Of a stretch of 64,000 nt of DNA, positions 35,512-47,558 are shown one piece after another. The position numbers and the translations under genes are program-made. The stretch's first letter is position 1, and each line of letters opens with the position of its first letter. The DNA lies in contig CM055095.1 of the NCBI GenBank assembly GCA_029204225.1, forward strand, positions 62,712,523 through 62,776,522. Direction: 5' to 3'. The notes below the pieces were generated by a model. The model was not told the origin of the DNA, searched no databases, and saw only the letters and a program-made list of their open reading frames with translations. Source of the DNA: Diphasiastrum complanatum. Its lineage: Eukaryota; Streptophyta; Lycopodiopsida; Lycopodiales; Lycopodiaceae.

Positions 35512-37803
35512 CTCCTCAAAAATCTAGCTTGGTAAATCTAGCATAGATCTATCTATAACTCCAAGAGCCAATCTTAACTTTACAAATGGATCTTTAGGCA
35601 ATGCCTTGGTGAGTATATCAGCAATGCAATATGATGATGAAACATGAATAAGCTTGATCTCCTTTGCTTGCACTTTCTCCCTCACATGATGTGAAATCTC
35701 ATGTGCTTTGTTCGGGCATGGAAGACTGGATTGTTTGCAAGTTGTTGAGCTGCTTGATTGTCACAATATATGCATGGAATTTCTTCATCCTTGATCACAT
35801 GTAGCTCCTCCAAAAGCCTTTTAAGCCAAAGAACCTCCTTTGTTGTTGTTGTCATAGCCTTATACTCAGATTTTGTTGATGAAAGAGAGATGGTATCTTG
35901 CTTTTTGGAAAGCCAAGATATAGCTCCTCCACATAAGAATGTAGCAAATGCACTTATGGATCTTCTATCCATCTTGTCACCTATAAAACTTGAGTCCGAA
36001 TATGCTCTTAAACAAATATTAGTCCTTTCATAAACTATGCCAAAGTCTTTTGTAGCCGAGATGTACCTTAACACCCTTTTTGCTCCTTTCCAATGACATA
36101 TTAATGGACTTTGTATGTATTGACTCAATTTGCCAACACAAAAACTAAGATCTGGTCTAGTGATGGTTAAGTATATCAAGGAACCAATAAGCATTCTATA
36201 GGTAGTGATGTCCTCAAAGGATGCTTTATCACTTTCCTTAAAAACTTTTACACTTAGTTCCATGGAAGTTTCAACTCCTTTACAATCAATCATGCCAAAT
36301 TTTGCTAAGATTGATCTACCATACTTAGATTGACATATGAAAGTAAGATCATTACTTCTAGTGACTTCCATTCCAAGTATAACTTTAATAAGTCCTAGAT
36401 CCACCATTCTGAATTCACTAGACAAGGAAATTTTTACATTTTTGATGCCATCTAGATCATTTCCTGTGAGTATAATGTCATCAACATATAAAACTAAGAT
36501 AATGATCTTCCCATCATTACATTTGTAGTACAATGATGGTTCATAAGAGCTTACAACAAATCTAATGAAAATAAGATACGAATGCAGCCTAGAGTACCAT
36601 GCTCTTGGTGCTTGCTTGAGTCCATAAAGACTCTTCTTCAAGAAGCACACCTTGTCTTCTTCTCCATCTTTGATGAAGCCCTCGGGTTGGCACATGTAGA
36701 TTTCCTCTTCCAAGAATCCATTCAAGAAAGCATTTGTGACATCAAGTTGGAAAAGCTCCCATTTCAAAGAAGTAGCAAGACATATGGTTAATCTAATGGT
36801 CACAAGCTTTGCAACATGTGCAAAGGTTTCATCATAATCTATGCCTTTGACTTGCAAAAACCTTTTGCTACAAGTCTAGCTTTATACTTATGAATGGAAC
36901 CATCTTGATTATATTTCAATCTATATATCCATTTACAAGTAAGAGGCTTCTTTCCATAAGCTAAATCAACAAGCTTCCAAGTTTGATTTTCCATTAATGC
37001 ATCAAACTCTACTTGCATAGCTTTCCTCCAATATTGAGACTTATTTGCTTCCTCAAAACTAGTTGGTTCTTCAAGCATAGTATTCAAGAAAGTATAAGAT
37101 TTGAGTAGTTGAGAATCTTTCCTTTGCTCCCCTTTGTCACTATAAGTGAGCCTTGATGGTCCAATCCTTGTCAGTGTTGATCTTCTTGGCACCCTTGGAC
37201 TTTGAGTAAGTTCCACTTGGTCTTCATCTTCATGAAGCTCCTCCTCGGCCAGAGCATGATCCTTGACAAGTTGAGTGTTGTTGGAAGTCACCTTTCCTTT
37301 AGCTTGGAGAGATTCATCAAAAAGTACATCTCTACTAGTAACAACTTTTTTTGTAATAGGATCAAATATCCTATAAGATTTCTTACTTTCACTATAACCA
37401 AAAAAGATGCCTTTGAAAGAAGTGGCATCTTCTCTTTTCCTTGTTTCTAAAGGAATATGTACATAACAAGTACATCCAAAAATTTTCAAATCACTTAAAT
37501 TTGGCTTTTTGCCAAACAATACTTCATAAGGTGTAAGTCCTTTAATGGCACTATTAGTTATTCTATTACAAAGAAAGTTTGCAAATAAAATAGCTTCTTC
37601 CCAAAATGAACTAGGAAGAGATGCATCTAATCTCATAGCTTTAGCACACTCACATAGTGTCCTATTCTTTATCTCAGCTCCATTTTGTTGTGGAGTATAT
37701 GTGCAAGTAAACTATCTTTTAATGCCATTAGTTTCACAAAACTCTTTCATCCTATTGGAGATGTACTCCCCTCCATTACCACTTATTAATACTTTCAAGC
37801 TAG
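35512..37803 (-). pseudogene. Copia C pol (integrase part, RT, RNase H)
   Basis: Minus strand, well preserved. The integrase part (37803 to about 37180) includes GGEYISN, TPQQNG, KNRTLCECAKAMRLDASLPS and the C-terminal YEVLFGKKPNLSDLKIFGC. RT follows (TCKWIYRLKYNQDGS, LVAKGF, FQLDVTNAFLNGFLEEEIYM, VLYVDDIILTGND) and RNase H (SDSSFIGDKMDRRSIS, STKSEYKAM, IYCDNQAAQQLANNPVFHAR). One frameshift separates two long frames at about 36850, in the KGF-QVKGIDYDETF segment. An amber lies at about 37717 and a further break near 35682. The 5' end is missing because element B's LTR starts at 37804. Confidence 0.92.
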
Positions 37804-38510
37804 TGTGAAGATTATTAAAATATTATCTTTCTATCTCGAGTTTGGAGTCATGTCCATGATAATATCCACTAGATTTCATCTTGTACATATAAGGAGTGTG
37901 AATTGAGCACATATACTTCTAGTGTAGCTCAGATTTGAGTTAGATAGGTTCAATTGTAATGACATGCAGATATTTTGATAGCATGCAAAGTCTTACCATA
38001 TGCATGCAAGCCACATGCATTTAGTGCATGCAACATGCAAAGTAGTTTCTGTGATCTACACGTCTAGGCAATTTTATGAGTTGACATGCAGTACATGCAC
38101 CATACATGCATGCAATTACACATGTGGATCTCTGGTAGGTGAATTAGTTCAGTTAAGTGGACTTTCCATGCAACTCCACTGTAGGAATTCGAGTCTCTCT
38201 CATGTAGGGAAAGCTCAACATGTTTTGCCATATTGTCGATATTGAGATTTTGGTGTTTTGGACTCATTCTCTCTCTACCCAAGTTTTCTATGTATGATTT
38301 TCTCTCTCTACCCAAGAGCAGCCTCTTTTCCCCATACTGAACACTTAGAATTATTTCTGACAATCATTTCTCATAGTGTTAGATTTTTTCATCAGATGTA
38401 TGCCATTGTGCTCTTGCCTTAGATTTTTCAAGCATACTGTTCTTTGATCAATCTTGTGCAATCACCCTATAGGGTGTGTGGTAAAGTTCACACGTGCTAA
38501 AAACTTCACA
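37804..38510 (+). repeat. 5' LTR of copia B
   Basis: Starts TGTGAAGATTATT at the exact point where C's integrase homology stops and ends AAAACTTCACA before the primer site. It contains a doubled CTCTCTCTACCCAAG motif (about 38270-38284 and 38302-38315) and a partial CACACGTG near 38490. The palindrome CACACGTGTG at 38695-38704 lies in the leader. Confidence 0.8.
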
Positions 38511-38521
38511 TGGTATCAGAG
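38511..38521 (+). other. Primer binding site of copia B
   Basis: TGGTATCAGAG lies directly after the LTR, as in the other copia elements here. Confidence 0.9.
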
Positions 38522-39253
38522 ATTCATGCTTTGAAAAGGTGAGGGTGTATACATAAGATCATCAGTGTTTTTGCTTGCAGGAACTCGGATTTTGGAGAAG
38601 GATTCAAACTCGCCTTGAAACAAGCAATCTGTGATCAAATCAAGGCTGATCTGATCCAGTGGACCTCTGTACGGACATAGAGCTCACACGTGTGAATTCA
38701 GCCCTCATTAATGAGTGCTACTTCTCAAGGAATGATCCAAATTTGATGTTCTATAGCTTGTTGGATAGATATTGGAGAGTGGAATGTGTTGATCTTGTTT
38801 CTAAATCAATTTGATTTGTTTTTAGAAAAGTTTTAGGCAATCAGAGAGTTTGAGAGGGTACTCAACTCGTGGGATATGCCAAAGTGAGCACACATATGTC
38901 TTTTTCACCAATTTCATCAATTTTCATTGTCAATCAAGTAGGATTGGATATAAGTGAGTGTTCTAAGGTCTTAAACTTTTCTTTTCACACATATTATTGT
39001 GTTTGAGTTGAAAGTAAGTTCCTAGAGAGTTTTTCAGTACATTGAAACTCATGAGATGTGCTTCTTCTTTTATAACTAAAGCAAGATCCGAATTCAAGAA
39101 AGATTGATTTTCTGTATTGAGAATTTGTTCTCACATCTATTGCTAGATTTCATAGGGTGGATCAACATCTGTGTTAGATCCTAGATTGAGATAGCAAGCA
39201 ACATCCTTTCAACTCCATTTTTTTTATCATTACTAGAATTTTTCACAAAGAAG

Positions 39254-40693
39254 ATGTCTTCATCTGGTTCACATTTTTTAGAGCACAGTGAGAGATTAAC
39301 ATCTTCCAATTATGCAATGTGGAAGATCAGAATGGAATCATTTTTGATTCTACAGGATGTAATGGATATTGTGAGTGGAGTTGAAGAAGAACCTGCTGCA
39401 CCTAATGAAGCTGAAGCATTCCACAAAAGAACCAGAACTGCCCTTCATTTCATAAAAATGAATGTTACACTTAGAAACCAAAAATTTCTAAGTTATCAAA
39501 GGGTAGATGAGAGTGTTTCATCATATGTCATGAGAGTTAAGGATCTTCATCAAGAGTTAGCTAGTATTAGTGATGCTCTTAAGAGCACTGAACTTGTTCA
39601 AATAGTCCTAAATGGACTTAGAGATGAGTATGACAATATTGTGCAGACTTATGTTGTCAGAGAGGATCTTCCATCCTCGGAGACACTGCAAGGTATTCTC
39701 ATTGCTGAAGAAAGCAGACAAGAGAGCAAGATGCTGAGGATCAACAGACTTTCATTGAAAGATGGTGGAGATGAGAAAGCACTCTTCATTAGAGACACGT
39801 CAAGAGGCTGCTGGATAGATAGTGGGGCTAGTTCCCACACGTCTAGTTCTAGGAACTCTTTCACTAGTCTCATGCCATATTTAGGTGCAAAAAGGTCAAT
39901 CTATACTGGTAATGATGTAGAGTGTAGGAATGAAGAAATAGGTAGTATTCCATTACATGCATCATCATCAAAAAAATTTTGCTTACATGATGTACTGTAT
40001 GTACCTAAATTGACAAAGAATCTCATTAGTGTAGGACAGTTGTTTGATAGTGGATTGGATGTCAAGTTTCAAGTTGATAAGTGTATAATCTCAAGAGAAA
40101 ATGAAGTTATTGCTAGAGGATCTAGAATTGGTAAGTTATACAAACTAGATTCTAGGGAGAGTGCTAACATTTCAGATATTGCTTATGAGACCAAGGTTCT
40201 ACAGGAGGATCTGTGGCATAAGAGATTGGATCATCCCAATTTCAAAGCCATGCAATCTATGGTCAAAGAAGGAAAAGTTGTTGGTCTACCAAAGACACTG
40301 TCAAAGGAGCTTCTACCTTGTGAAGCTTGTGTGCTGGCAAAGTCACACAGAAGGCCTTTTCCTAGATCAAGTATCAAGACAAAGCAACCATTTGAACTTG
40401 TACACTCAGATGTTCATTTCTCATCAACTAAGAGCAAAAGAGGAGCCAACTACTTTGTCTCTTTTGTAGATGATTATACAAGACATTCTTGGATCTATAT
40501 GTTGTCTTCAAAAGCCATGGTTTATGATGTTTTTCTTACTTTTAAAGCTTATGTAGAGGAGCAGTTTCCTTTCAAGATAAAAGCTTTAAGAAGTGATAGT
40601 GGAGGGGAATACACTTCCATTAAGTTTAAAGACTTTTGTGAGAGAGAGGGTACTATAACATATCATTGGAAAGCCCTTGTCGAGCGCTTTTAA
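39254..40693 (+). CDS. Copia B gag-protease-integrase polyprotein, truncated, with in-frame deletions
   Basis: One open frame of 479 codons from MSSSGSHFLEHSERL. Gag has LTSSNYAMWKIRMESFLIL and ELVQIVLNGLRDEYDN, but compared with A and E it lacks 34 residues after IKMNV (including the conserved EAW segment). It also lacks the whole Lys-rich linker and CCHC knuckle before the protease. Protease is CWIDSGASSHTS at about residue 190; the pre-integrase finger is LWHKRLDHPN ... CEACVLAKSH (second His context GHPN changed to DHPN); the integrase core has HSDVHF, FVDDYTRHSW and LRSDSGGEY. The frame leaves copia sequence near FCEREG and ends after a few foreign codons. Both deletions keep frame. No functional integrase or RT can result. 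Confidence 0.88.
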   Translation: MSSSGSHFLEHSERLTSSNYAMWKIRMESFLILQDVMDIVSGVEEEPAAPNEAEAFHKRTRTALHFIKMNVTLRNQKFLSYQRVDESVSSYVMRVKDLHQELASISDALKSTELVQIVLNGLRDEYDNIVQTYVVREDLPSSETLQGILIAEESRQESKMLRINRLSLKDGGDEKALFIRDTSRGCWIDSGASSHTSSSRNSFTSLMPYLGAKRSIYTGNDVECRNEEIGSIPLHASSSKKFCLHDVLYVPKLTKNLISVGQLFDSGLDVKFQVDKCIISRENEVIARGSRIGKLYKLDSRESANISDIAYETKVLQEDLWHKRLDHPNFKAMQSMVKEGKVVGLPKTLSKELLPCEACVLAKSHRRPFPRSSIKTKQPFELVHSDVHFSSTKSKRGANYFVSFVDDYTRHSWIYMLSSKAMVYDVFLTFKAYVEEQFPFKIKALRSDSGGEYTSIKFKDFCEREGTITYHWKALVERF

Positions 40694-40879
40694 ATGCACT
40701 AAACTTCGCTAAATTCGGACTTACCACTAAAAAGTTATGCCATTTTTAGTATGGAATCAAAATGTGGACTCAAAAAGTTATGTTACGTAGATTTCAAATT
40801 TGAGTGTTTTGATTGGTCCATGTGTAAGAAACATTTGACAAAAAATATAAAAAGAATCTTTACAAAGGGTCTTTTTTGG

Positions 40880-41570
<691 letters not shown>

Positions 41571-43850
41571 AGCTCCCGCTGCCAAACGAGTGCCTCTGCC
41601 TCTGGCACTCAGCCTCTGACTAGTCCTTGGGATGATGACGATTCGCATTGTCAAAGTTTGTAGAGAGCATATGTATAGGATTTTTTTTTTTTTGGTGCTC
41701 GAGGAAAAGCGTAGATATGAGTTCGCTTACATAAACCTGAGGCCTTATTCGATGACGATCAGCAAGAATATGGACTTGCCAGATTTTCAATAATAACCAT
41801 ATGAGTCTGATGGTCATTCCTGATAACCTTGTTCATCGACAAATGGGTAGTCGACACCATCCATCAGAGGAGCCCATGATAAGAGTGGTTGATATTGATC
41901 TTGATAGATCAGTGCTACTTCTCCCAGGGGCATTGTCGTGGTCTCTCTCAATTTGTAATCTGGATAGGATGTTCTCTCTTGATTGCTTAGACTATCTAGG
42001 TATTCGTGGTATGCTTTAACTTGAAGACTTTCTTCGGCAGTCAATCTTACCAATTGAGGACAAGGCATAGACATTGTAGGCACTGGTTCTTGTTGTGCAA
42101 TTGCCCTTTTTGGGCTTGAATTCCCTGAATTTGGCCTTTCAGACACTGTTATATCCGGATTTGGAACTGTCCTAGTGCTCTGTTGTTTTGTGGAACAATT
42201 AGACTTTGGTTGGACATTGCCTATCGATGATTGCAGAATTGGTTGACAATTGTCAACCTTAGCCTTTTCCTCCCCATTGTCTTGTGATCTTGAAGATTGT
42301 GTGACATGCTTGCTTGCAAGCCTTGTGCTGGTTCTCCGCCAAGAGTTTTAGTTGCCACAGGTACCTATTGTAATGTAGCATCCACTATTTGTTGTAGAAG
42401 GCTAGGTAGAATTCTCGTAATTTCTGTTGTTACAATTTGCTTGATGGATTCTACCAGCTCTGTCTCTTGTGATGTTGTAGTCGTTTGAGTCTGAGGTGAC
42501 GCTGTGCACTTTTTTGAATTTGGGAGGATTGTTGTGTAATCCACTTGTCTCAAAATTGGGTGGCACTAAAATTTTCCGTTTGTAGTGCATCTTCAGTGGA
42601 TTTGCCTGCTAACATGGTACATGTTGGTCCTTGTAAAATAACGCCATCTTAGCTTTTTGTAATTGCCTCAATGGACAATCTAGACATGGATGGTTGAAGC
42701 CGCATTGTGAACACCAAGGTAAAAATACTTTTGGATCACCTCGATGTGGGCATTCTAATCGATAATGTCTTCCACCACATCCGAAACATTGGACCATGCA
42801 TAGAATACCATCCCCTCAGAGGTGATGAGCATACACATATAACAAATGTCCCCTTCTCACTCTCCACATTGTCTTCAATTGAACTCAGGGACATACCTTA
42901 CGATATTACCAAGACTTCCACTCCACCTTTTTCGGTTGATGACTGTCTTGATGTGCTCGGGACAAAACTCCTGACATCTGTTGAATGATTCTCTTGTTGG
43001 GTTGTCATTAAGTTTGACCTTTCTTGATTCTAACCTCCAACCTTATGCTCTGCATTATGCCCTTGCTTTTTCAACTAAGGGTTTCGTACTGGACAATCAA
43101 TGCGTGCATGATCTCCAAAACAATATCACACTTGTCTGATTGAAGAATTTTTATTCTCCAAGCCTTAGGTTTTGATTGGTCATCTTCTTGATGGTCAACT
43201 TTTTGACATGCAGCACTTGGTTTTGCCTCTGGACTCTGTTGTGAGGCCGTGTCTTCCTCTCTTGCATGATTGGCTAACTTTGTGGATTTCGGTTCCTTTG
43301 ATGTCCCATTCGACGATGCAGCAATAGAATAGGGATGATCCACCTCCTCCATCGAGATCTTTGCTTCCATAAGAGCGGCATCTTGACACATTTGTACAAA
43401 TGAAGTTGAATAGTTTCATCAGAGAACATATGTACTTCAGACAACCATGCAAGTGGAGTTGCCATAGCTAGATAGTGGAGTGTATTAGAGATAATTGCGT
43501 GTTGAATTGCTTCAGTGTCAATACAATGGTGGCGTTCCAGATTTTTTTTTTTTTTTTGAAATGAGAAAAAAGAAAAAAGAAAAGAGTAAATAAAACATTG
43601 TGACGGCGCAGATGGTAACTGATGAGAAGGAACAATGGTAACTATGGTGTTGGGGCGGGTGGGGTTCGGGTGATTGGCGTGTCAAGTCACTAGCCGATGA
43701 GATCCCTTTTTTCTTTTTCGGGATTCATCCAATAGGTAAAGGGTTAAGCGACGAAATAGGAGTGGGGATCTAGGCTTGCTAAGGTTGCCAGTCTTAGCTT
43801 CGGATCTGCTCGTGAAAGAACCTAAATTGGTGTGGTGTTCATCTCTGATG
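41571..43850 (-). pseudogene. Gag-like region with two CCHC knuckles (element K)
   Basis: Minus-strand remains between two gypsy LTR copies. In element order: MATPLAWLSEVHMFSDE at about 43465 and a Lys/Glu/Ser-rich linker in 43071-43391; a double zinc knuckle in 42609-42797 (CFGCGGRHYRLEC and CSQCGFNHPCLDC, both C-x2-C-x3-H-x4-C or similar); a Gln/Thr-rich segment with TELVESIKQIVTTEITRIL (42365-42553); and EESLQVKAYHEYLDSLSNQE (41814-42146). The frame changes several times. I find no protease, RT or integrase, so the unit looks like a gag-only, non-autonomous gypsy relative. The gag call rests on the knuckles and position. Confidence 0.55.
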
Positions 43851-44760
43851 CTATCTATTTTTTTTGTCTTTTCTCGGTTTCGTTTATTTGTGCTTATTAA
43901 GGCGTTCTTGGCTCTAGATCTTTTCCTCAAGAGGTTAGTCTTCTCAAGGGAGGTGAACAGTGAAAGGCAACCTACCTACGGATCCTATTGACCACTCCAT
44001 GAGTTTTTTAGTGAAAGGGAGTGTAGTGGGTTTCTTTCCTTGCCTAACCTCAAACCAAGATCTAGTCAATCTAGCATCAAGAGACGAAGTTAGTTGTCAC
44101 GCGTAGGTTTGTTCCCATGAGAGCGATAGTATAGCTCAGATTTCAACATGAATGGAAGATCCACATCTAACTCTAACATCCATTAACCCTAAACATTAGT
44201 ACTATGATCCATTAACACTACACATTCACAACAAAGATAGCTTACTCTTTCTCTCTCTCCCTTTCTCTCTCATAAAAAGTATAATAACATACAATCCCAA
44301 TAACAATCAGATCCAACAATTAGCAAAATCCAAAGAAAGCATGAGAGATGGAAGAAAAGTGATAGAGAGCAAGGACATTCATCAATCCATTTCTGAAGAG
44401 AACCAATCTGCTCTATTGAAATGAGGAAATGAACATGTGTAGGAACTCGAGTTGGTCCCTTTTTATAGTAGAGAGGAGGATCCTGGCCTCTGAATCCTAT
44501 TGGTCCATTTCCGCCTCCCTAAATATTCAAATTTAAAAAAGAGTGAGAACCATCCAAATTGGAGGGAAACCCAACTTTATTCACTAACTTGACATTTAGG
44601 CCCTGCGACATTAAAAGTCCCGCAAAAAGGCTTTTATTGACTTGTAACTAATCAAATAACTATGTGATCATTGGGTTGGACTTACACACACAGGGTGCCA
44701 AATCCCTCTCACTTATTAACTAGGGTTAGTGTTGCCTTGGGATCCACAAACCCTCCAACA
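43850..44760 (-). repeat. Gypsy LTR (right copy, 3' LTR of F)
   Basis: On the minus strand it starts TGTTGGAGGG at 44760, directly after a purine tract (GGTGGGGGA, 44761-44772) that ends gypsy F. It shares its far part with the LTR at 40880-41570. A TATA-like TATAAAA on the minus strand is at about 44461-44467. The left limit is approximate (43700-43850). Confidence 0.65.
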
Positions 44761-45098
44761 GTATCCCCCACCAAAACTTGTGGCGGTCCCACGACACCTG
44801 CCAGATGCAGTTATTGTGAAAAATTGTCAACTAGTAGTATTTTCCTAACTTGAGATTTTGTAGGCCTATGGCCAAATAAAAGTTAGAGATAGGTTCATAC
44901 ATGTATGTAGAGGCCCAAAGTATGTGTACACTACTTTTGAGGTCACATTAATTAGAGGAGGTCGAGTGTGGAGCTCTTCTATTGGCTCATAATTTGGTGC
45001 ATTCCTATTTGACCAAATTTCTAGGTATATGGGTGAATCCTATTGGACCCCAATTTTAGCCTATCATAAGACAAGTGGCCAAGAGGCACTATGGCTAC

Positions 45099-45106
45099 TA
45101 TAAATA
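45099..45106 (+). promoter_or_regulatory. TATA box in the 5' LTR of E
   Basis: TATAAATA lies mid-LTR and is the probable Pol II core promoter of the element. The same sequence in the 3' LTR is at 50307-50314 and could drive transcription into flanking DNA. Confidence 0.7.
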
Positions 45107-45252
45107 GCCATCTCCACGAGTATGTACACATCTCATTTTCATTCTATTGAATGAATGTTATGCTCTTTGAAGGTCCATCTTCTTCTCTCTCACTTTTTTG
45201 TTCATATCTTGCATTCTAGCCACTAGAATTGTGATTTCTTTGTTGCTATGGC

Positions 45253-45266
45253 TTCACACGTGTGAA
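45253..45266. promoter_or_regulatory. G-box-like palindrome TTCACACGTGTGAA
   Basis: Perfect 14-bp palindrome with core CACGTG (plant G-box, a bHLH/bZIP site). The LTR twin is at 50461-50474. The 10-bp core CACACGTGTG occurs eight times in the window, mostly in LTRs. Confidence 0.55.
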
Positions 45267-45467
45267 ATGCAGGTTGTAGGCTCTGAAGTACGGACAGGGA
45301 CAGCAAGTTTCTGTTTGTGGAAGCTTATGATCAGATTTTGATGTTTAGTTGATGTTTAGTATGCTTAACATCACAATTTCTATCATTTTTTCAATCTAGA
45401 TGTGCATAACTTCCATGGCCAAGATCTTTATGAAACTTTAGCATCTTTTGGATCTGAGTTTTTCACA

Positions 45468-45480
45468 TGGTATCAGAGCA
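45468..45480 (+). other. Primer binding site of copia E
   Basis: TGGTATCAGAGCA lies directly after the 5' LTR; Met-tRNA type. Confidence 0.95.
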
Positions 45481-46076
45481 TTAGGCGGCCAAATGTGCAG
45501 GTTTTGCCAGATTTAGAAGAGATTTGTGGGCGAGTTTGCTTTTGTAGCATTCCAATCAAGTTTCTAGCTAAAAATCTTGTTGATTTATGTGTAGAAATTG
45601 GATCTTTGTGATCAAAACATCATTTGTATGCATTTCAATTGAAGTAGGGCGAATTCCCTCTGTACTTATCAGAATAAGGAGACAAAATTTGTTTTGGAAA
45701 GAGGGAGATGCAAGATCCAACAAGATCCTATTAGTTTTCCATTCTAGCATATAGTTTTTTGATTCAATTTCTTGCTTCTTCATGTCAAAAACTTCAAAAT
45801 TGATGTAACCCTCTGATTTTCAGTTTGCTGAATGATTCAAGAGTGTATTTCAATCTTAGGAGTGAGGGAAAAGCAAGTATATTGAGGTTTGGTCTTGGTT
45901 TGATCAAGAAATCATAAAACTAGTGGCTAAAATTGAGGAAAAAGTGAGGAAAAGAGAGAAAAAGTAAGGTTTTAGGTTCCAAATCTTTGTGATTTCTTCT
46001 TGTGTTTCATTTGTTGATTCAAGAGAGTGCTTAGTGCATTGGAACAGGTCAAAGATCAGAGATCAATCATTGCAAC
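45481..46076 (+). other. Leader of copia E
   Basis: Untranslated leader of about 600 nt between primer site and gag ATG. It has no long open frame in the sense direction. Confidence 0.8.
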
Positions 46077-47558
46077 ATGGCTACAAATGGAGGCTACATG
46101 TTGGAAAGCAATGATAGGCTTACCTCCCTCAACTATTCTACTTGGAAAGTAAGGATGGAGTCTTTGCTTGAGATGAATGAGTTGATGGATATTGTTGTAG
46201 GTATGGAGGAGAGACCTTTGGCACCTCAAGAACAATTGAGGTATGACAAGAGGGCAAAGAAAGCCCTTCACATGATCAAGATGAATGTGACAAATGAGCT
46301 TATCAAAGAGGTTGGTAAGTGCACATCATCTAGTGAAGCTTGGGAAGCCTTGAAGAAGGTTTATGAATCCAAGTCTACTTCTAGAGTGTTGACTTTAAGA
46401 AGGCAAATCTTTTCTTGTATGCAAAAGAAGAGTGAGAGTGGACATGCTTTTGTTTTGAGAGTTAAAGCATTGAATGATGAGTTAGCATGCATTAATGATG
46501 GCATAAATAATGAGGAGCTTGTTCAAGTGATTCTCAATGGCTTGTTGGATGATCATGCTAATCTTGTTCAAAGTTATGCTATCCAAAAATGTTTACCAAG
46601 TGTTGGAGACTTGCAAGAGGTCTTGTTGGCTGAAGAATTCAGGTTGCAAGCAAGAGTGGGAGCATCTTCTACATCTCAAGGAGGAGAAGAGGAGGCAATG
46701 TTCTCTAAAGGCAAGTTCAAGGGCAAAGGTAAAAGCAATTGGTCTAAAGGGCAAGACCAAGGTGAGCACTCTACTTTTGGCAAAAAGAAGGATAGATCTA
46801 AGCTAAAATGTTTCTATTGTGGAGTCAAAGGGCATTTTGCTAGTGATTGTTTCAAGAAAAAGAGGGATCAAGGGGAAAAGCAAACCAATCTAACTATTGA
46901 TGAGGGTGGGGATGAGCTTCTTTCAAATGATGCTTTTGTTATGTCATCTTGCTTGTTGGCTAATCATGGAGACATTGATCCTTGGTGGATTGATAGTGGA
47001 GCCACTTCTCATATGACATATCATAAAGAGTATTTTTCATCTTTAATGGCATTTGATGGTGATAGGAAGGTAATCTATACCGCAAATGATGGTGAGTGTA
47101 CAATCAAGGGGATTGGCACAATTCCTATTTCACTTTCTACAAATAGGAATATAGAATTGAAAGATGTTTTGCTCATTCCATCCATTACCAAGAACTTACT
47201 TAGTGTAAGCCAAATGCTTGACAAAGGATTCAAAGTTGAGTTTGATGGTGATGCTTGCTTGATCAAAAAGGGGTGTAGTATCATTGCAAAAGGGAAAAGG
47301 CAAGGGAAATTGTTCAAGCTTGATGCATGTGTTGTTGCTAACCAAGTTGGATGCATGGCAAATGAACAAATGTCAATTCAAGAGGTATGGCATAAAAGGA
47401 TGGGACATCTCAACTACAAGGCCTTGGAGGTAATAGCCAAAAAGGAGGTAGTAAGGGGACTTCCCAAGTCTCTTACTTGCTTGAATCATGTTTGTGAAGA
47501 ATGTGCTTTGTCTAAATCACATAGATTGCCATATACTAGATCTATATCTAGATCTTAG
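46077..47558 (+). CDS. Copia E gag, protease and pre-integrase finger (493 codons to an amber stop)
   Basis: Starts MATNGGYMLESNDRL; the start is supported by the gag starts of A, B and D. Copia gag occupies residues 1 to about 210 (NYSTWKVRMESLLEM, SSSEAWEALKKVYES). A Lys/Gly-rich linker follows, then the CCHC knuckle CFYCGVKGHFASDC at residues 245-258, which binds RNA. The aspartic protease active site WIDSGATSHM has Asp at residue 306. The HHCC finger has His439, His445, Cys473 and Cys476. Residue 493 is followed by TAG (47556-47558), and the same frame continues at once with the integrase core. By itself this product would be a capsid-protease protein without integrase or RT. The stop is either a new nonsense mutation or a site of low-level readthrough. 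Confidence 0.95.
   Translation: MATNGGYMLESNDRLTSLNYSTWKVRMESLLEMNELMDIVVGMEERPLAPQEQLRYDKRAKKALHMIKMNVTNELIKEVGKCTSSSEAWEALKKVYESKSTSRVLTLRRQIFSCMQKKSESGHAFVLRVKALNDELACINDGINNEELVQVILNGLLDDHANLVQSYAIQKCLPSVGDLQEVLLAEEFRLQARVGASSTSQGGEEEAMFSKGKFKGKGKSNWSKGQDQGEHSTFGKKKDRSKLKCFYCGVKGHFASDCFKKKRDQGEKQTNLTIDEGGDELLSNDAFVMSSCLLANHGDIDPWWIDSGATSHMTYHKEYFSSLMAFDGDRKVIYTANDGECTIKGIGTIPISLSTNRNIELKDVLLIPSITKNLLSVSQMLDKGFKVEFDGDACLIKKGCSIIAKGKRQGKLFKLDACVVANQVGCMANEQMSIQEVWHKRMGHLNYKALEVIAKKEVVRGLPKSLTCLNHVCEECALSKSHRLPYTRSISRS

Larger units (their letters stand above)
37804..40660 (+). mobile_element. Copia element B, 3'-truncated
   Basis: The 5' LTR (37804-38510), primer site, leader of about 730 nt and the gag-integrase region are present. 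RT, RNase H and the 3' LTR are missing because the sequence changes to gypsy LTR sequence after about 40660. The 5' end lies inside the integrase of C, so B inserted after C. Confidence 0.85.
44815..45467 (+). repeat. 5' LTR of copia E
   Basis: Starts TGTGAAAAATTG and ends GAGTTTTTCACA. TATA box TATAAATA is at 45099-45106, and the 14-bp perfect palindrome TTCACACGTGTGAA is at 45253-45266. Apparently identical to 50023-50675. Confidence 0.97.

Noticed and set aside
36839-37636. Treating the two long frames of copia C as two separate genes
   Set aside because: They are one pol sequence split by a single frameshift near 36850, inside a conserved RT segment.
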